A stretch of DNA of 64,000 nt from the NCBI GenBank assembly GCA_015062115.1, contig SUVG01000002.1, positions 1-64,000 of the forward strand, read 5' to 3'. A model generated the notes under the pieces. The model worked only from the letters and a program-made list of their open reading frames with translations, was not told the origin of the DNA and did no database searches. Of the stretch, positions 47,572 through 55,504 are shown piece after piece; positions within the stretch are counted from its first letter, which is position 1; each line of letters opens with the position of its first letter. Source of the stretch: Elusimicrobium sp. (GTDB lineage: Bacteria; Elusimicrobiota; Elusimicrobia; Elusimicrobiales; Elusimicrobiaceae). The position numbers were made by a program, and so were the translations under genes.

Positions 47572-49020
47572 ATGGAAAAAATCTTAAAACATAACGAACT
47601 TTCCATTGAAAAATCCCGCTCGGGCCGCCGCGGAGTGCGCTTTGAAAAAGCACAAAAAGAGGCCTCCGGTTACTTGCCCTCAAACCTGTTACGCACCCAA
47701 GAACCGCGTTTGCCGGAAATGAGCGAGTTTGATACTGTCCGCCATTTTACGCGTCTTTCTCAATTAAACTACTCGCTGGATTCCCAATTTTATCCTTTGG
47801 GTTCTTGTACCATGAAGTACAACCCCAAAGCGTACGATTCTTTAAGCGTATTGCCTGCTTTTGCCGCCGCACACCCATTTGCCCCGGCCCAAGCGGTGCA
47901 AGGATCTTTGGAAGCCTTGTACAATTTGCAGGAACTGCTCAAAACGGTAACCGGCCTGTCGGCTTTTACTTTACAGCCTGCGGCCGGAGCCCATGGAGAA
48001 CTGACCGGCATTTTGACTATTCGCGCTTACCATGATGCCCGCAAAGATTTTGCCCGCACGGAAGTAATTGTGCCGGATACCGCTCACGGAACCAACCCTG
48101 CTACAGCCAATATGGCTGGATATACGGTGGTTAATATCAAATCTGCTGCCGACGGTTGCGTGGACAAAGAGGCCCTGCGCGCGGCTTTGAGCGAAAAAAC
48201 TGCCGCCGTGATGTTAACCGTACCGAACACGGTGGGCCTTTTTGAAAAAGATATTCGCGAGATTGCCGATATGGTGCATAAAGCGGGGGCTTTGTTCTAT
48301 ATGGACGGGGCTAACTTCAACGCGCTTATCGGGATAGCCAAACCGGCTGATTTCGGGGTAGATGTCATGCACTTAAATTTACACAAAACCTTTGCCGCAC
48401 CACACGGCGGCGGTGGCCCCGGTTCCGGCCCGGTGGGAGCGGCGGCACATGTAGCGCCTTACCTGCCTAAACCTTTTGTGGTAAAGAAAGACGGACTTTA
48501 TTCCTTGGAAGATGACCGGGCGGAAAGTGCCGGCAGAATGAAGGCTTTTTACGGAAATGCCGCTATTTGTTTGCGCGGGTATTGCTATTTGCGTCAGTTC
48601 GACGGCAATACTTTGCGCACCGTTGCGGAAAATGCCGTCTTAAATGCCAACTATGTGCGCGAAAGTTTGAAAGGAAAATTCAATGCCTTTTTTGATGCGG
48701 TTTGTATGCACGAGTGTGTATTGAGTATTGTTCCCTCTCAAATGAACGGGATTCATACCTCCGATATTGCCAAACGCCTGTTGGATTACGGTTTCTATGC
48801 GCCCACTATTTATTTCCCGCTGATTGTTCCCGAAGCCATGATGATTGAGCCGACGGAAACGGAAAGCAAAGAAATGTTGGACGCTTTTGTGGCGGTAATG
48901 GAAAAAATTTATAACGAAATTCAAACCGAACCGCAAACCGTGCATGATGCCCCGCACACTCAATGCGTGTGTAGGATAGACGAAGTCTCTGCCGCGCGCA
49001 ACCCGAACCTGAAATGGTAA
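47572..49020 (+). CDS. gcvPB: Glycine dehydrogenase (decarboxylating) subunit 2
   Basis: A 482-residue PLP-bearing P-protein subunit. The Schiff-base lysine is Lys272 in HLNLHKTFAAPHGGGGPGSG. FYPLGSCTMKYNPK and the PDTAHGTNPATANMAGY block confirm it. It decarboxylates glycine and passes the aminomethyl group to lipoyl-GcvH. The ATG is one base after the gcvPA stop, with GGGAGG just upstream, so the subunits are made together. Confidence 0.97.
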   Translation: MEKILKHNELSIEKSRSGRRGVRFEKAQKEASGYLPSNLLRTQEPRLPEMSEFDTVRHFTRLSQLNYSLDSQFYPLGSCTMKYNPKAYDSLSVLPAFAAAHPFAPAQAVQGSLEALYNLQELLKTVTGLSAFTLQPAAGAHGELTGILTIRAYHDARKDFARTEVIVPDTAHGTNPATANMAGYTVVNIKSAADGCVDKEALRAALSEKTAAVMLTVPNTVGLFEKDIREIADMVHKAGALFYMDGANFNALIGIAKPADFGVDVMHLNLHKTFAAPHGGGGPGSGPVGAAAHVAPYLPKPFVVKKDGLYSLEDDRAESAGRMKAFYGNAAICLRGYCYLRQFDGNTLRTVAENAVLNANYVRESLKGKFNAFFDAVCMHECVLSIVPSQMNGIHTSDIAKRLLDYGFYAPTIYFPLIVPEAMMIEPTETESKEMLDAFVAVMEKIYNEIQTEPQTVHDAPHTQCVCRIDEVSAARNPNLKW

Positions 49021-49044
49021 GGTAGCCCGGCAAAAGTTTACTTT

Positions 49045-49080
49045 ACGGCCTCCGTTTTTATTTTAGGCGGAGGCCGTTTG
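49045..49080 (+). terminator. Hairpin after gcvPB
   Basis: ACGGCCTCCG (49045-49054) pairs perfectly with CGGAGGCCGT (49068-49077), followed by only TT before G. It is a weak terminator at best, and the lipoate gene starts nine bases later; partial read-through is likely. Confidence 0.6.
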
Positions 49081-49088
49081 GAAATAAA

Positions 49089-49787
49089 ATGAATTTATTG
49101 GTTTCAACCCCTGCCCTTGATGTATATGAGCAAATGGCATTTGACGAACAAACCGTTCGCCTCCGTCCGCAAGAGATAACCCTTCGCTTTTACCGTTGGA
49201 CGGACGGCTCGGCGGTTACTTTCGGTTATGCTCAGTTTCTGCGCGAAGTGGAAAAGGGGGTGGTCGCGGAAGGGTTTTTCGGCCCTAAAGCCCGCAGACC
49301 TACGGGCGGCGGCCTGGTGTTTCACAGGGACGACTTAACTTTTTCGTTGGTTTTCCCTTCGCAAGAACGCCCGACGGATATTTATAAAAAGTTACATGGT
49401 TTTATTTTGCGTTCATTGGCCGAAGGCGGGCAGAAAAGCCGCGTTTTTGATACTGCTTTGCCTGCTTCCGCTTATACTCCCAGCGTGAATAATCAGGCCA
49501 GCGCGTGTTTTGTGCGCCCCGTGGAAAACGATTTGCTTGCCGAAGACGGACATAAGATCTTGGGAGGAGCTATTCGCCGATTTGGCCAAACTGTGTTGTA
49601 TCAAGGTTCGCTACAATTGTCCGGCGCACGGGAAAATGCCGTCTATAAAAACGCATTGATTCGCGCCGTACGCACTTTTTTGGCTACCGATTTACGACCG
49701 GCCGCGGCCGATGCCGAATGGGTGGAGAAGGCGCGGGCGCTGGCAAAAAACCAATATCAAACCCTCGCTTGGACGGAGAAATTTTGA
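49089..49787 (+). CDS. Lipoate-protein ligase / octanoyltransferase family (LipM-like)
   Basis: A 232-residue member of the LplA/LipB/LipM fold. RRPTGGGLVFH (69-79) and the lysine motif GHKILGGAIRR (Lys156) are present. Cys140 in SACFVRP sits where LipM octanoyltransferases carry their nucleophile (usually CF). Classical LplA has no Cys there. It lacks the C-terminal accessory domain of long LplA. Its place behind gcvPB points to GcvH as acceptor. No lipA is nearby. Either lipoate scavenging or octanoyl transfer is possible; the Cys favours the latter. Confidence 0.75.
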   Translation: MNLLVSTPALDVYEQMAFDEQTVRLRPQEITLRFYRWTDGSAVTFGYAQFLREVEKGVVAEGFFGPKARRPTGGGLVFHRDDLTFSLVFPSQERPTDIYKKLHGFILRSLAEGGQKSRVFDTALPASAYTPSVNNQASACFVRPVENDLLAEDGHKILGGAIRRFGQTVLYQGSLQLSGARENAVYKNALIRAVRTFLATDLRPAAADAEWVEKARALAKNQYQTLAWTEKF

Positions 49788-50470
49788 TGGCTATTCTCAA
49801 AATGTTACTGGCTTTTGTGTTGTTGCCCACGGTTTTTTTTACCTTGGTGGAAACAGGCAGAATTTTGGTCGGGGTGTTGGGGCATTTTGCGGCGGCGGTC
49901 AGTTTTCTGCTCGGGGGATTGATTTACGCGGGTATTCATTACGGATACTATAATTTTTCGCGTATGTATGTGTTTATGCACGAGATGACCCACGCTTTAG
50001 CCGCTTTGTTATGCGGGTGCCGAATTAAGGATATTTCTATCGGGCAAAATAGCGGCTATGTAAAGATGGACCGATGCAACGCTTTTGTTGTGCTGGCCCC
50101 GTATTTTGTGCCGGGATATGTGCTTTTAACATTGTTTGTCTATATGATAGGGGACTTGTTTGTTGATTTAACCCCCTATCGGCAAATTTTTCTGTTTTTA
50201 GTCGGTTTTTTTACTTCTTTTCATTTTATCCAAACCTTCAAAACCCTTTTCGAAGCCGACCAGCCCGATTTGAAACTTGCGGGAGGAAAGATTTTCTCCG
50301 TCGTGATAATTTCTTTGGCGAATTTGGTTATTTTGGCACTTGTTTTGAAGGGGCTTTTCCCCGAGGCTGTTTCGTTGGGGGCCGGGGCAAAAAATGTGTT
50401 GAGGGGAACCCTCAATACCTGGCGAATTTTAGTAAACTATATAATAGAGCGTGTGATTAACGCAATGTAA
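49787..50470 (+). CDS. M50-like membrane metalloprotease
   Basis: A 227-residue membrane protein with about five helices. HEMTH (65-69) inside or beside a helix is a zinc-binding HExxH; SGYVK follows at 89-93 and APYFVPG at 104-110, as in the M50B-like group. FEADQPDL (166-173) could supply the third ligand. Site-2 type proteases cut membrane-embedded anchors, and the substrate here is unknown. The start overlaps the stop of the lipoate gene (TGATG) with GGAG upstream. It is one base ahead of the AsmA-like gene, suggesting an envelope function. Confidence 0.7.
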   Translation: MAILKMLLAFVLLPTVFFTLVETGRILVGVLGHFAAAVSFLLGGLIYAGIHYGYYNFSRMYVFMHEMTHALAALLCGCRIKDISIGQNSGYVKMDRCNAFVVLAPYFVPGYVLLTLFVYMIGDLFVDLTPYRQIFLFLVGFFTSFHFIQTFKTLFEADQPDLKLAGGKIFSVVIISLANLVILALVLKGLFPEAVSLGAGAKNVLRGTLNTWRILVNYIIERVINAM

Positions 50471-50471
50471 T

Positions 50472-52781
50472 ATGGGCAAAAAACATAAAAATAAAAACAA
50501 AAAAAGAAGATTTTTAAGAGGTCTTCGTTGGTTTATCCGCACCTGTTTTGTGTGGTGTATGCGTTTGTTTTTATTTACGGCGATGTTACTGCTTCTTCTT
50601 TTTTCCGCCGTGTGGCTTTTATTTTTAAGAACTTTTAACGCCCAACATATCAGCGAAGTAATTACCGAAGAACTCCAAAAACGCTTAGACCGCCCGGTAG
50701 CCATTTCTTCTTTGGACTTAAAGTTTATAAATACCGTGGAATTGAAGGGGTTTTATGTATTGGATACCGAAGGTGCCCCCGGCCAAGCCTTGTTGGCGGC
50801 CGATTCGGTTACTTTGCGGTTCAAACTTCTTCCGCTTTTGGAACAAAAATTGGTTATTGACGAAGTTTCCCTTCATGCCCCGCGCTTTAGTGTCATCCGT
50901 TCCGTGGATGGTACATACAATATCCCGCAGATTAAGTTGACGGAGTCTTCGGCTGTTTACACCAGTGCGGGTAGCGGAAAAAAATTGACGGTTAGCGTAG
51001 AAGACTGGACGGTTAAAAACGGGGTGCTCAGTTTTAAGGATATAGGCACCGGGGTTACGCATGCGGTTTACGGGTTAGATTTGCATTTCGAAAAACTCCG
51101 CTTTGATGAACTTTCCCGCTTTACCATGGATATGGTGATGCGTACTAAATGGAAAGATAATATTTCCGATGTGGAAATTAAAGGTTCCGGGCATGTGAAC
51201 TTCGCCGATTTCAAATGGAACGAATTTGCCCTTCGCAGTTTGCGCGCCCAAGTGTTTTTATTTCAAAAACCCGTTCATCTGTTGATTGATTTAGATAATC
51301 TGCGTACTCCTTATTTTAATGTGCGCGCAGAAGTGCCTGCCTTTGAAGAAAAAGATTTATCCCTTTTCAAAATAGGGGATACGGCTTTTTCTCTGCCGAA
51401 GTCTTCCATTACGGCTAAAGGGCAGTTGTCTAAAAATTACCATTACCTGAAACTTTCGCAAGCCACGGTTTCTGCTGCAGATGTAAAGGCGGAAGGAAAC
51501 GGCTATTTCGATTTTACGCAAGCCCCGTACACGGCAGATTTATCCCTCTCCACCAACTATTTCAAATTAGCGGGGAAAAACAAATACTATGCTCCTATCG
51601 GGAAATATAAATTGACGGGGCAGGCTTCTCTTTCCGGGCAAGTGTTGCGCAAGGACGGCAAATTTTCGCTTCCGCTTTTTGTGGTAAATGCCAAAGAAGC
51701 CGCCGGAGCCTTCTATGGGTTCCCGGTAGAAAAAGCCACGGGGGAATTTCGCGCCAAGAATAATTTTACCGATTTGTACGCGTCTGTTTCTTCGGGGAAA
51801 GTGACGGTACATAAATCCGTTTTTGACAAACTGAAAATGAGCGGCAGTTGGCGCAAAGGGAATTTGTATGCGTATATTGCTTCCTGCGAACTGAACGATA
51901 TTCCCTTAAAAATGAGTTTATCTGTTAATAACCTAAAAAGTTCCCGCCGCAAAATTCGCACGGCCATTTACCGCAAACATTTAGACCCGATGGCTTTTAT
52001 TGGTACCGTGCAAGATTTTGTTACCGTTATTATGCCGCTTACCAAAGGGAAAGGAAAATTCAAAGCCCCCGTCAGCGGAGATTTGGCGTGGTTGCGCAAT
52101 TTCCGTGATCGGTTGCCTAAATTTATGCCGAACTTTGCTGGCACTTTAACGGCGGATACTTTTTCCAGCCAAGTCCTCTCCGGAAACCGTTTTAATGCCG
52201 AGTTCGATTTTACGGGCCTTCGTGCGGGCATGAAGAATTTGTCTGGGCAAATAGAAGCGCGCTTGGAAGGCGGGGTGATTCACCAAATGGAAAAACTCGC
52301 CGAAGAACAACGCGCGTTAAATGTTACATTTCAACCGTTTATCATTATGCATCGCATGGAACGGGCCGGAAGTTTCAAAGTCGGGCAGGTGCTGAAAGAT
52401 GTTCCGTTTACCGATATGGCGGCTTCTGCTCGCTTTGAAAACGGTAAAATGCAAATTAACAATGCCTATGTGGTAGGCCCCACGCTGTCGGCGGCGGTGA
52501 GCGGTTGGACAGACTGGGTGCACGAAAATTTTGATATTATTATATGGACGATGTTTACCAATACTTCGCGCTCGGGGGCTCTGGCTGAAAACCTGACCGA
52601 CGAATCCGGCAACCCGGCTTTGGCGTTTCGGGTATCGTCTTCCATGTTAAAACCGAAACTGGAAATGTTGCGCGCCAAAAAGACAGGGGCTACTATTCAA
52701 GCCGCGGAAGAAAAAGGGTTGCAAACCAAATTTGAGACGGGACAAGAGTTTATTAAAGGAGAATACCATGCCAAAAAATAA
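50472..52781 (+). CDS. AsmA-family large envelope protein
   Basis: A 769-residue protein. A very basic N-terminus (1-15) and one membrane helix (about 22-55) precede a long beta-rich periplasmic region. LQKRLDRPVAISSLDLKFIN and ADSVTLRFKLLPLLEQKLVI are the AsmA/YhdP-type N-terminal repeats, and the C-terminal half has the AsmA_2-like NNAYVVGPTLSAAVSGWTDW. Such proteins bridge the periplasm and are implicated in phospholipid transport to the outer membrane. That supports a diderm cell. No ribosome binding site is seen; translation is probably coupled to the preceding gene. The end overlaps pyrE by 14 bases. Confidence 0.82.
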   Translation: MGKKHKNKNKKRRFLRGLRWFIRTCFVWCMRLFLFTAMLLLLLFSAVWLLFLRTFNAQHISEVITEELQKRLDRPVAISSLDLKFINTVELKGFYVLDTEGAPGQALLAADSVTLRFKLLPLLEQKLVIDEVSLHAPRFSVIRSVDGTYNIPQIKLTESSAVYTSAGSGKKLTVSVEDWTVKNGVLSFKDIGTGVTHAVYGLDLHFEKLRFDELSRFTMDMVMRTKWKDNISDVEIKGSGHVNFADFKWNEFALRSLRAQVFLFQKPVHLLIDLDNLRTPYFNVRAEVPAFEEKDLSLFKIGDTAFSLPKSSITAKGQLSKNYHYLKLSQATVSAADVKAEGNGYFDFTQAPYTADLSLSTNYFKLAGKNKYYAPIGKYKLTGQASLSGQVLRKDGKFSLPLFVVNAKEAAGAFYGFPVEKATGEFRAKNNFTDLYASVSSGKVTVHKSVFDKLKMSGSWRKGNLYAYIASCELNDIPLKMSLSVNNLKSSRRKIRTAIYRKHLDPMAFIGTVQDFVTVIMPLTKGKGKFKAPVSGDLAWLRNFRDRLPKFMPNFAGTLTADTFSSQVLSGNRFNAEFDFTGLRAGMKNLSGQIEARLEGGVIHQMEKLAEEQRALNVTFQPFIIMHRMERAGSFKVGQVLKDVPFTDMAASARFENGKMQINNAYVVGPTLSAAVSGWTDWVHENFDIIIWTMFTNTSRSGALAENLTDESGNPALAFRVSSSMLKPKLEMLRAKKTGATIQAAEEKGLQTKFETGQEFIKGEYHAKK

Positions 52782-53352
52782 TTTGGACGTTTTATGCCTT
52801 TTGCAAGAACACGGAGCCATTTTGGAAGGGCATTTTGTGATGCCTTCCGGCTTTCATAGCCAAACTTATATTCAAACTTCTCTGCTGATGCAACATCCCA
52901 ACTTAGCCCAGCGTATCGCGGGGGCATTGTCGGATAAATTTACTAAAAAAGCAGATGTAATTATGGCGTTGACTCCTTCGGACTCTGTCCTCGCGCAAGA
53001 AGTAGCCCGCGTGCGCGGCGTGCGTGCCATTTTTGCTTCTAAAGACGATAACGGACAAATGATTTTCAAACACAATTTCACCATTAAAGAAGGGGAAAAT
53101 GTGTTAATTGTGGACGATGTGGCTGTTTCCGGCCGCAAAATTAACAAAGCGATTGAACTTGTGTCCTCTCACGGCGGAAATGTGCTGGGAGTGGGCGTGA
53201 TTGTGGATCGTTCCATGGGATATTTGCCTTTAACGGTTCCGTTAAGAGCGTTGTTGTCGTACCCGATGCAAACTTTTACGGCGAAAGAGTGCCCTCTCTG
53301 CGCTGCCAAAATTCCGTTTACGGAAGTGGAAGAATTAAACAAGGGTAATTAA
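52768..53352 (+). CDS. pyrE: Orotate phosphoribosyltransferase
   Basis: A 194-residue type I phosphoribosyltransferase of pyrimidine synthesis (orotate + PRPP to OMP). The PRPP-binding motif VLIVDDVAVSG is at 112-122, FVMPSGFHSQTYIQTSLLM near the N-terminus is family-typical, and the last part has CPLCAAK. The start at 52768 follows AAAGGAG. The frame is open 12 codons earlier but lies in asmA coding sequence. Context adds nothing about regulation; no other pyr gene is in the window. Confidence 0.93.
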   Translation: MPKNNLDVLCLLQEHGAILEGHFVMPSGFHSQTYIQTSLLMQHPNLAQRIAGALSDKFTKKADVIMALTPSDSVLAQEVARVRGVRAIFASKDDNGQMIFKHNFTIKEGENVLIVDDVAVSGRKINKAIELVSSHGGNVLGVGVIVDRSMGYLPLTVPLRALLSYPMQTFTAKECPLCAAKIPFTEVEELNKGN

Positions 53353-53371
53353 ATAATAAAGGAAAAACCGT

Positions 53372-54544
53372 ATGACAGAAATTAAACTAAAAATAAAAGA
53401 AGAAAGAAGAATACAAGCGGGGCATTGGTGGATTTTTTCCAACGAAATAGACGGCTTGGACACTTCCATTGAACCCGGTACTTTGGTGCGCGTGATGAGC
53501 CACGAAGGGAAACAAGTAGGCATCGGGCTTTTTAATCCGCACAGTTTAATTGCCGTACGGCTTTTGCTAAAAGGCGAAGGGGAATTGGCGGAAGATTTTG
53601 TGTTTGAAAATATTGACGACGCCTACACCCGCCGCAAGGAAATCGGTGTACGCAAATGCGGGCGTATGTGCTACGGCGAAGCCGACCATATGCCGGGCTT
53701 GGTTATCGACCGCTACAACGATGTGCTTGTTATTGATATTTTAACGGCCGGCATGGAAAAATTGAAACCCGAAATTACCAAAGCCGTGCAGAAAATCTTT
53801 AAGCCCAAAGGCATTTACTATAAAAACGACAGTTCCTTCCGTGCTTTGGAAGGCTTAACCAATACGCCGGAAATTATCGGCGAAGTGCCCGAAGAAGTGG
53901 AAATTGAAGAAAACGGCGTAAAATACTTGGTTCCTTTGCGCGGCGGACAAAAAACCGGTTTCTATTTCGACCAACGCGAAAACCGCGAATTTCTAAAACC
54001 GTATTTCAAAGACAAATTAGTGTTGGACTTATACTCTTACATCGGTTCTTTCGGTATCACGGCCGCTTTGGCGGGTGCCAACCAGGTGTGGGGGTGTGAT
54101 TCTTCTGCCGCGGCTGTGGAATATGCCAAGAAAAATGCCGAACTCAACGGTGTAAGCGATACGGTTGTTTTCCACCGCGATGATGCCGAACGCCTGCTTT
54201 CCGCCATGAAAAAAGGTGCCCTGCCCGACGAACCCGATATGGTACTTTTGGATCCGCCCGCTTTTGTAAAAAGCCGCAAAGCGCTTCCTCAGGCGGTGGG
54301 GTTGTATGTAAAACTCGTTAAAATGGCCTTGGAAGGCTTAAAATCCGGCGGTTATTTGGTTTTCTCTACCTGTTCGCACCATGTGTCCCGCGAATTGTTT
54401 GTAGATATTATCCGCCAAGGGGTCAGCAAATCCGGGCGGGAAGCCGTGCTTGTGGAACTGCGCGGCCAAGCGAAAGATCACCCGGTGTTAATCGGTATGC
54501 CGGAAACGGAATACCTGCACTTCGCTTTGGTGCAAGTTAGATAG
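53372..54544 (+). CDS. rlmI: 23S rRNA (cytosine-C5)-methyltransferase, RlmI family
   Basis: A 390-residue class I SAM-dependent enzyme. A PUA-like N-terminal domain (about 1-75) is followed by the RlmI-like middle region (EADHMPGLVIDRYNDVLV). The Rossmann domain has motif I LDLYSYIGSFG (near 217), DPPAFVKSRK (near 294) and STCSHHVS (near 331), whose Cys is the expected catalytic residue. In Escherichia coli RlmI methylates C1962 of 23S rRNA. AAAGGA precedes the ATG. The gene is followed by the structured RNA candidate. Confidence 0.92.
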   Translation: MTEIKLKIKEERRIQAGHWWIFSNEIDGLDTSIEPGTLVRVMSHEGKQVGIGLFNPHSLIAVRLLLKGEGELAEDFVFENIDDAYTRRKEIGVRKCGRMCYGEADHMPGLVIDRYNDVLVIDILTAGMEKLKPEITKAVQKIFKPKGIYYKNDSSFRALEGLTNTPEIIGEVPEEVEIEENGVKYLVPLRGGQKTGFYFDQRENREFLKPYFKDKLVLDLYSYIGSFGITAALAGANQVWGCDSSAAAVEYAKKNAELNGVSDTVVFHRDDAERLLSAMKKGALPDEPDMVLLDPPAFVKSRKALPQAVGLYVKLVKMALEGLKSGGYLVFSTCSHHVSRELFVDIIRQGVSKSGREAVLVELRGQAKDHPVLIGMPETEYLHFALVQVR

Positions 54545-54577
54545 AGGAGGATAGAAGTAAACGCAGTTTTGCGTGAA

Positions 54578-54795
54578 TAGAATTTAATCTGTTTTTGGAA
54601 CCATATACAAGATATGGTGTATGCCGAGTAATCGGCACGCAAACAGGCCAAAAACAGTCGTCTTAGGCGCAAGATAAACGGACTAATTACCCGTTTGTTT
54701 TGTGCCGAGTGTCTGCCGTCCTATGGGCGGCAGGCCACGGCTGTTTCTTATGAGCTACCTGTTTGCGGCTCTGAGAAAACAGCCGTTTTTGTTTT
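54578..54795 (+). ncRNA. Candidate structured RNA upstream of pilin 2
   Basis: Promoter-like TAGAAT at 54578-54583 would start RNA near 54589, exactly at helix P1: CTGTTTTTGG (54589-54598) with CCAAAAACAG (54648-54657). P1 encloses two hairpins, ACCATAT/ATATGGT (54600-54618) and TGCCGA-GTAA-TCGGCA (54622-54637, a GNRA loop). P5 pairs AAGATAAACGG (54671-54681) with CCGTTTGTTTT (54691-54701). P6 pairs CTGCCGTCC (54713-54721) with GGGCGGCAG (54725-54733). It ends in a terminator at 54737-54795. The ATG of a pilin gene lies 30 bases further. It may be a riboswitch or an independent small RNA; I do not recognise the family. It does not look like 6S, SRP, tmRNA or RNase P RNA. Confidence 0.6.
54737..54795 (+). 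terminator. Terminator of the structured RNA
   Basis: Perfect 10-bp outer stem ACGGCTGTTT (54737-54746) / AAACAGCCGT (54777-54786), inner GAGC/GCTC stem, then TTTTTGTTTT. It stands between the RNA and the pilin ATG, so the pilin needs read-through or another promoter. Confidence 0.85.
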
Positions 54796-54825
54796 CTTGA
54801 GCTCGATAAAAAGGGAGAAAGGAAA

Positions 54826-55314
54826 ATGAAAGAAGGTTTTACATTAATAGAATTATTGGTCGTAGTGCTGATTATCGGTATTTTATCAGCGGTGGCTCTT
54901 CCGCAATATACAAAAGCCGTTACTAAGGCCCGTTTTACGGAAGCACTTATTTTGCTGAAGAGTGTTAAACAGGCTAAAGATGTCTGTTTTTTGGCAACGG
55001 GAGAACAGTGTTCTTACTGGGAAGAGTTGGATGTAGAAGTTCCCAATCAAGTTACAGTTCATGGTGCAGAAACAAAATATTTTTATCTGGATGCTATGGA
55101 TGGTTGGAACGGTGCCAATGGCCCTGTGATTGGCTATAAAAAAGAAAAAGTATGTATTTGCTATTATGACGAAGAAGACCCAATTCTAGGAACAAAAGGA
55201 AAATTAGTCCTTTCTCAAGGAGTTGGGGGGTGTTCGACGGACGAACCTACTATGGATTATGCTAAACTATTAAATATTCCCGAGGTTTCGGAAGATAAAT
55301 GTGGTTGTTGTTAG
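54826..55314 (+). CDS. Type IV pilin-like protein 2
   Basis: A 162-residue prepilin with leader MKEG and the mature start FTLIELLVVVLIIGILSA, almost identical to pilin 1 over the first 35 residues and unrelated after that. The C-terminal domain carries ten cysteines, including CFLATGEQC and the terminal CGCC, an unusually high count that suggests several disulfides. GGGAG and AAAGGA precede the ATG. Upstream is a terminator-ended structured RNA, and no terminator is seen before the tRNA gene, so the pilin message may run through tRNA-Phe. Confidence 0.87.
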   Translation: MKEGFTLIELLVVVLIIGILSAVALPQYTKAVTKARFTEALILLKSVKQAKDVCFLATGEQCSYWEELDVEVPNQVTVHGAETKYFYLDAMDGWNGANGPVIGYKKEKVCICYYDEEDPILGTKGKLVLSQGVGGCSTDEPTMDYAKLLNIPEVSEDKCGCC

Positions 55315-55353
55315 AGAGAAATAAAAGGAATATTTCCAAAACCCATTTATTTT

Positions 55354-55362
55354 TGTTATAAT
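55354..55362 (+). promoter_or_regulatory. Extended -10 promoter of tRNA-Phe
   Basis: TGTTATAAT at 55354-55362, 11 bases before the tRNA. There is no -35 match. ACCCAT/ATGGGT can pair around it. Confidence 0.6.
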
Positions 55363-55373
55363 ATATGGGTAAT

Positions 55374-55445
55374 GCCGAGGTAGCTCAGTGGTAGAGCACT
55401 GGTCTGAAAAACCAGGTGTCGACAGTTCGATCCTGTCCCTCGGCA
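55374..55445 (+). tRNA. trnF: tRNA-Phe (anticodon GAA)
   Basis: Acceptor stem GCCGAGG/CCTCGGC with discriminator A445. D arm GCTC/GAGC, anticodon stem CTGGT/ACCAG around CTGAAAA (anticodon GAA), and T arm GACAG-TTCGATC-CTGTC. The CCA end is not encoded. It is 72 bases long because the D loop is short. Confidence 0.97.
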
Positions 55446-55469
55446 TTTCGTTTTTTATATGAGAATTTT

Positions 55470-55497
55470 TAATCCGCCCTTCGGGGCGGTTTTTATT
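55470..55497. terminator. Terminator after tRNA-Phe
   Basis: CCGCCC (55474-55479), UUCG loop, GGGCGG (55484-55489), then TTTTTATTT. On the minus strand it also lies just after the msrC stop, though its T-run there is weaker. Confidence 0.9.
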
Positions 55498-55504
55498 TGA
55501 AAAA

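Noticed and set aside
54737-54795. CTGAGA sequence suggesting a TPP riboswitch
   Set aside because: Only this hexamer fits; the other conserved TPP positions are absent and the hexamer lies in a terminator loop.
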